From Verrucomicrobiota bacterium (GTDB lineage Bacteria > Verrucomicrobiota > Verrucomicrobiia > Chthoniobacterales > UBA10450): a DNA stretch of 6,786 bases. The notes beneath the pieces are model-generated. The model ran no database searches, was not told the origin of the DNA, and saw nothing but the letters and a program-made list of their open reading frames with translations. Within the stretch, counting starts at the first letter, position 1, and each line of letters starts with the position of its first letter. Positions 6,066-6,786 of the stretch are shown here, one piece after another. Position numbers and translations under genes: made by a program. The stretch spans positions 1 to 6,786 of the forward strand of contig QHMQ01000020.1 of the NCBI GenBank assembly GCA_003217835.1. The letters are read 5' to 3'.

Positions 6066-6098
6066 TTTTTTTGGGACGACACGGCGGTCGTCCCTCCA
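6037..6098. repeat. Paired-hairpin palindromic repeat overlapping the lpxA 3' end and abutting the pgeF stop
   Basis: Perfect 10-bp outer arms TGGAGGGACG (6037-6046) and CGTCCCTCCA (6089-6098) enclose two stems. The first is GGACGG (6042-6047) with CCGTCC (6051-6056). The second is GGGACGAC (6073-6080) with GTCGTCCC (6087-6094) and a 6-base loop. Seven Ts (6066-6072) lie between them. The left half is inside lpxA and the right edge touches the pgeF stop codon complement (6099-6101). For lpxA transcripts, the first stem followed 10 bases later by the T-run could act as a weak terminator; pgeF transcripts meet an A-run instead. The arm sequence recurs at 961-969. Confidence 0.8.
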
Positions 6099-6758
6099 TC
6101 AGACGAGCGCAAGCAACGCGAGCATGCGGCCGGTTTTGCCTTTCTCCACACGGTAGGAATAATAAAGATCGACATGACACGCGGTGCTGATCCCGCTGTC
6201 GTGGATTTCCGTCACGCCCAGCTCGCGACATTGGCGCACAATTTCGGCTGCGAAATCGACTTCGTAATGTGGCGGACGAATGCAGGGGCTGAGCTGAACG
6301 ATTAATTCAGCTGGATTCGATCCGAAGTGCTCGATCATTTGCGTGATTGCGTTGGTGACAACGCCGAGCTCTGTGCCTTTGCGGCCGGAATGGACGAGAG
6401 CGATGGCGGGCGTTTTTGGATCGATAATGTAGACCGCGCAGCAGTCGGCAACATGAATGCCGACCGCGAGCCCCGTCTGATTTGTAATAAAGCCGTCGCA
6501 GCCGGCGAAATATTGGTCCTTGTCGGGCGATGTATCGACAACTGTGATCTTATTCCCGTGAATTTGTTCGGCGGTGAGCAGCGGCCAATCACTGACGCCG
6601 ATTGCACGGCGAATCTCGCGATGCGCGGCATCGAGCCGCTTTAACACTTCGGCTTTATCGTGCGAAACGTCGATGCCGGGAATTCGTTGCGTGAAAACAT
6701 GCCGGCACATTGCAATCGCGCCCAGCGCGGGAAATTGCTCGAATGGAAGCCGCGTCAT
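6099..6758 (-). CDS. pgeF: Peptidoglycan editing factor / multicopper polyphenol oxidase (laccase) domain protein, YfiH family
   Basis: The YfiH/PgeF (DUF152) family has been linked to removal of wrongly built UDP-MurNAc-Ser and to purine nucleoside phosphorylase or adenosine deaminase activity. The metal triad is visible as H67 in EQIHGN, C106 in ADCCAV and H123 in LVHSGRKGT. Further family marks are GCDGFIT (86-92), SPCIRPPHYEVD (157-168) and the C-terminal YYSYRVEKGKTGRM (199-212). The protein is 219 residues, on the short side for the family. The usual HAGWRG reads HSGRKG here, so the conserved tryptophan is absent, and the second cysteine of the common PCI..CYEV motif is replaced. This looks like a lineage variant rather than decay, because the frame is intact. 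The start is ATG 6758. Upstream DNA is AT-rich and only 28 bases of it are in the window. The gene converges with lpxA. Confidence 0.88.
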   Translation of the reverse strand: MTRLPFEQFPALGAIAMCRHVFTQRIPGIDVSHDKAEVLKRLDAAHREIRRAIGVSDWPLLTAEQIHGNKITVVDTSPDKDQYFAGCDGFITNQTGLAVGIHVADCCAVYIIDPKTPAIALVHSGRKGTELGVVTNAITQMIEHFGSNPAELIVQLSPCIRPPHYEVDFAAEIVRQCRELGVTEIHDSGISTACHVDLYYSYRVEKGKTGRMLALLALV

Positions 6759-6786
6759 TTAAACTTAAAATCCTAAGTTCCAAATT

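Noticed and set aside
6066..6072. Seven-T run as a textbook intrinsic terminator
   Set aside because: For lpxA the T-run starts 10 bases after the stem, too far for a canonical terminator. For pgeF the strand carries As. At most it is a weak terminator within the repeat.
1..6786. Search for a novel defence, CRISPR, biosynthetic or mobile system
   Set aside because: Every gene falls in a known housekeeping family. There are no regularly spaced direct repeats, no integrase or transposase, and no tRNA attachment site. The only unusual structure is the palindromic repeat family.

Overview
This window reads as an ordinary chromosomal segment of a Gram-negative bacterium, most likely a soil-type Verrucomicrobium (Chthoniobacterales/Spartobacteria-like). 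The placement is an inference. The SdhB resembles the Bacteroidetes/Verrucomicrobia-type succinate dehydrogenase subunit, an lpxA implies a lipid A outer membrane, the MEP pathway gene ispE is present, and short paired-hairpin repeats of the kind I associate with such genomes sit at gene ends. I see no tRNA, rRNA, CRISPR array, transposase, phage gene or defence system, and nothing that looks like a new multi-gene system. There is no gene-free stretch longer than about 100 bases.

Layout. Bases 1-114 are the 3' end of sdhA, followed by sdhB (204-959); a 65-bp paired-hairpin repeat lies between them. sdhB converges on ispE (minus strand, stop at 1042). ispE starts almost back to back with pyrF (plus, 1915), which is followed 9 bases later by a lipoate/octanoate transfer enzyme (2635-3363). 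A long-chain polyprenyl diphosphate synthase follows (GTG start at 3463), apparently with its own promoter and possibly a leaderless mRNA. Next come radC (4567-5262) and lpxA (TTG start at 5259, overlapping the radC stop). lpxA converges on pgeF (minus, 6099-6758) across a second paired-hairpin repeat.

Functional threads. SdhA/SdhB form the soluble arm of complex II, which reduces quinone. IspE supplies isoprenoid precursors, and the prenyl synthase probably builds the quinone side chain from them. The lipoyl enzyme serves the 2-oxoacid dehydrogenases that feed the TCA cycle. LpxA starts lipid A synthesis and PgeF is linked to peptidoglycan quality control. PyrF completes UMP synthesis, and UMP leads to the UDP-GlcNAc used by LpxA and the CTP used in the MEP pathway. 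These links are general metabolism, not evidence of one operon.

The more interesting signals are small. A family of palindromic elements has been absorbed into gene boundaries: one copy supplies the last nine codons of lpxA and abuts the pgeF stop, and another separates sdhA from sdhB while keeping an in-frame alternative sdhB start open. There are also two places where promoter geometry suggests leaderless or nearly leaderless transcripts.
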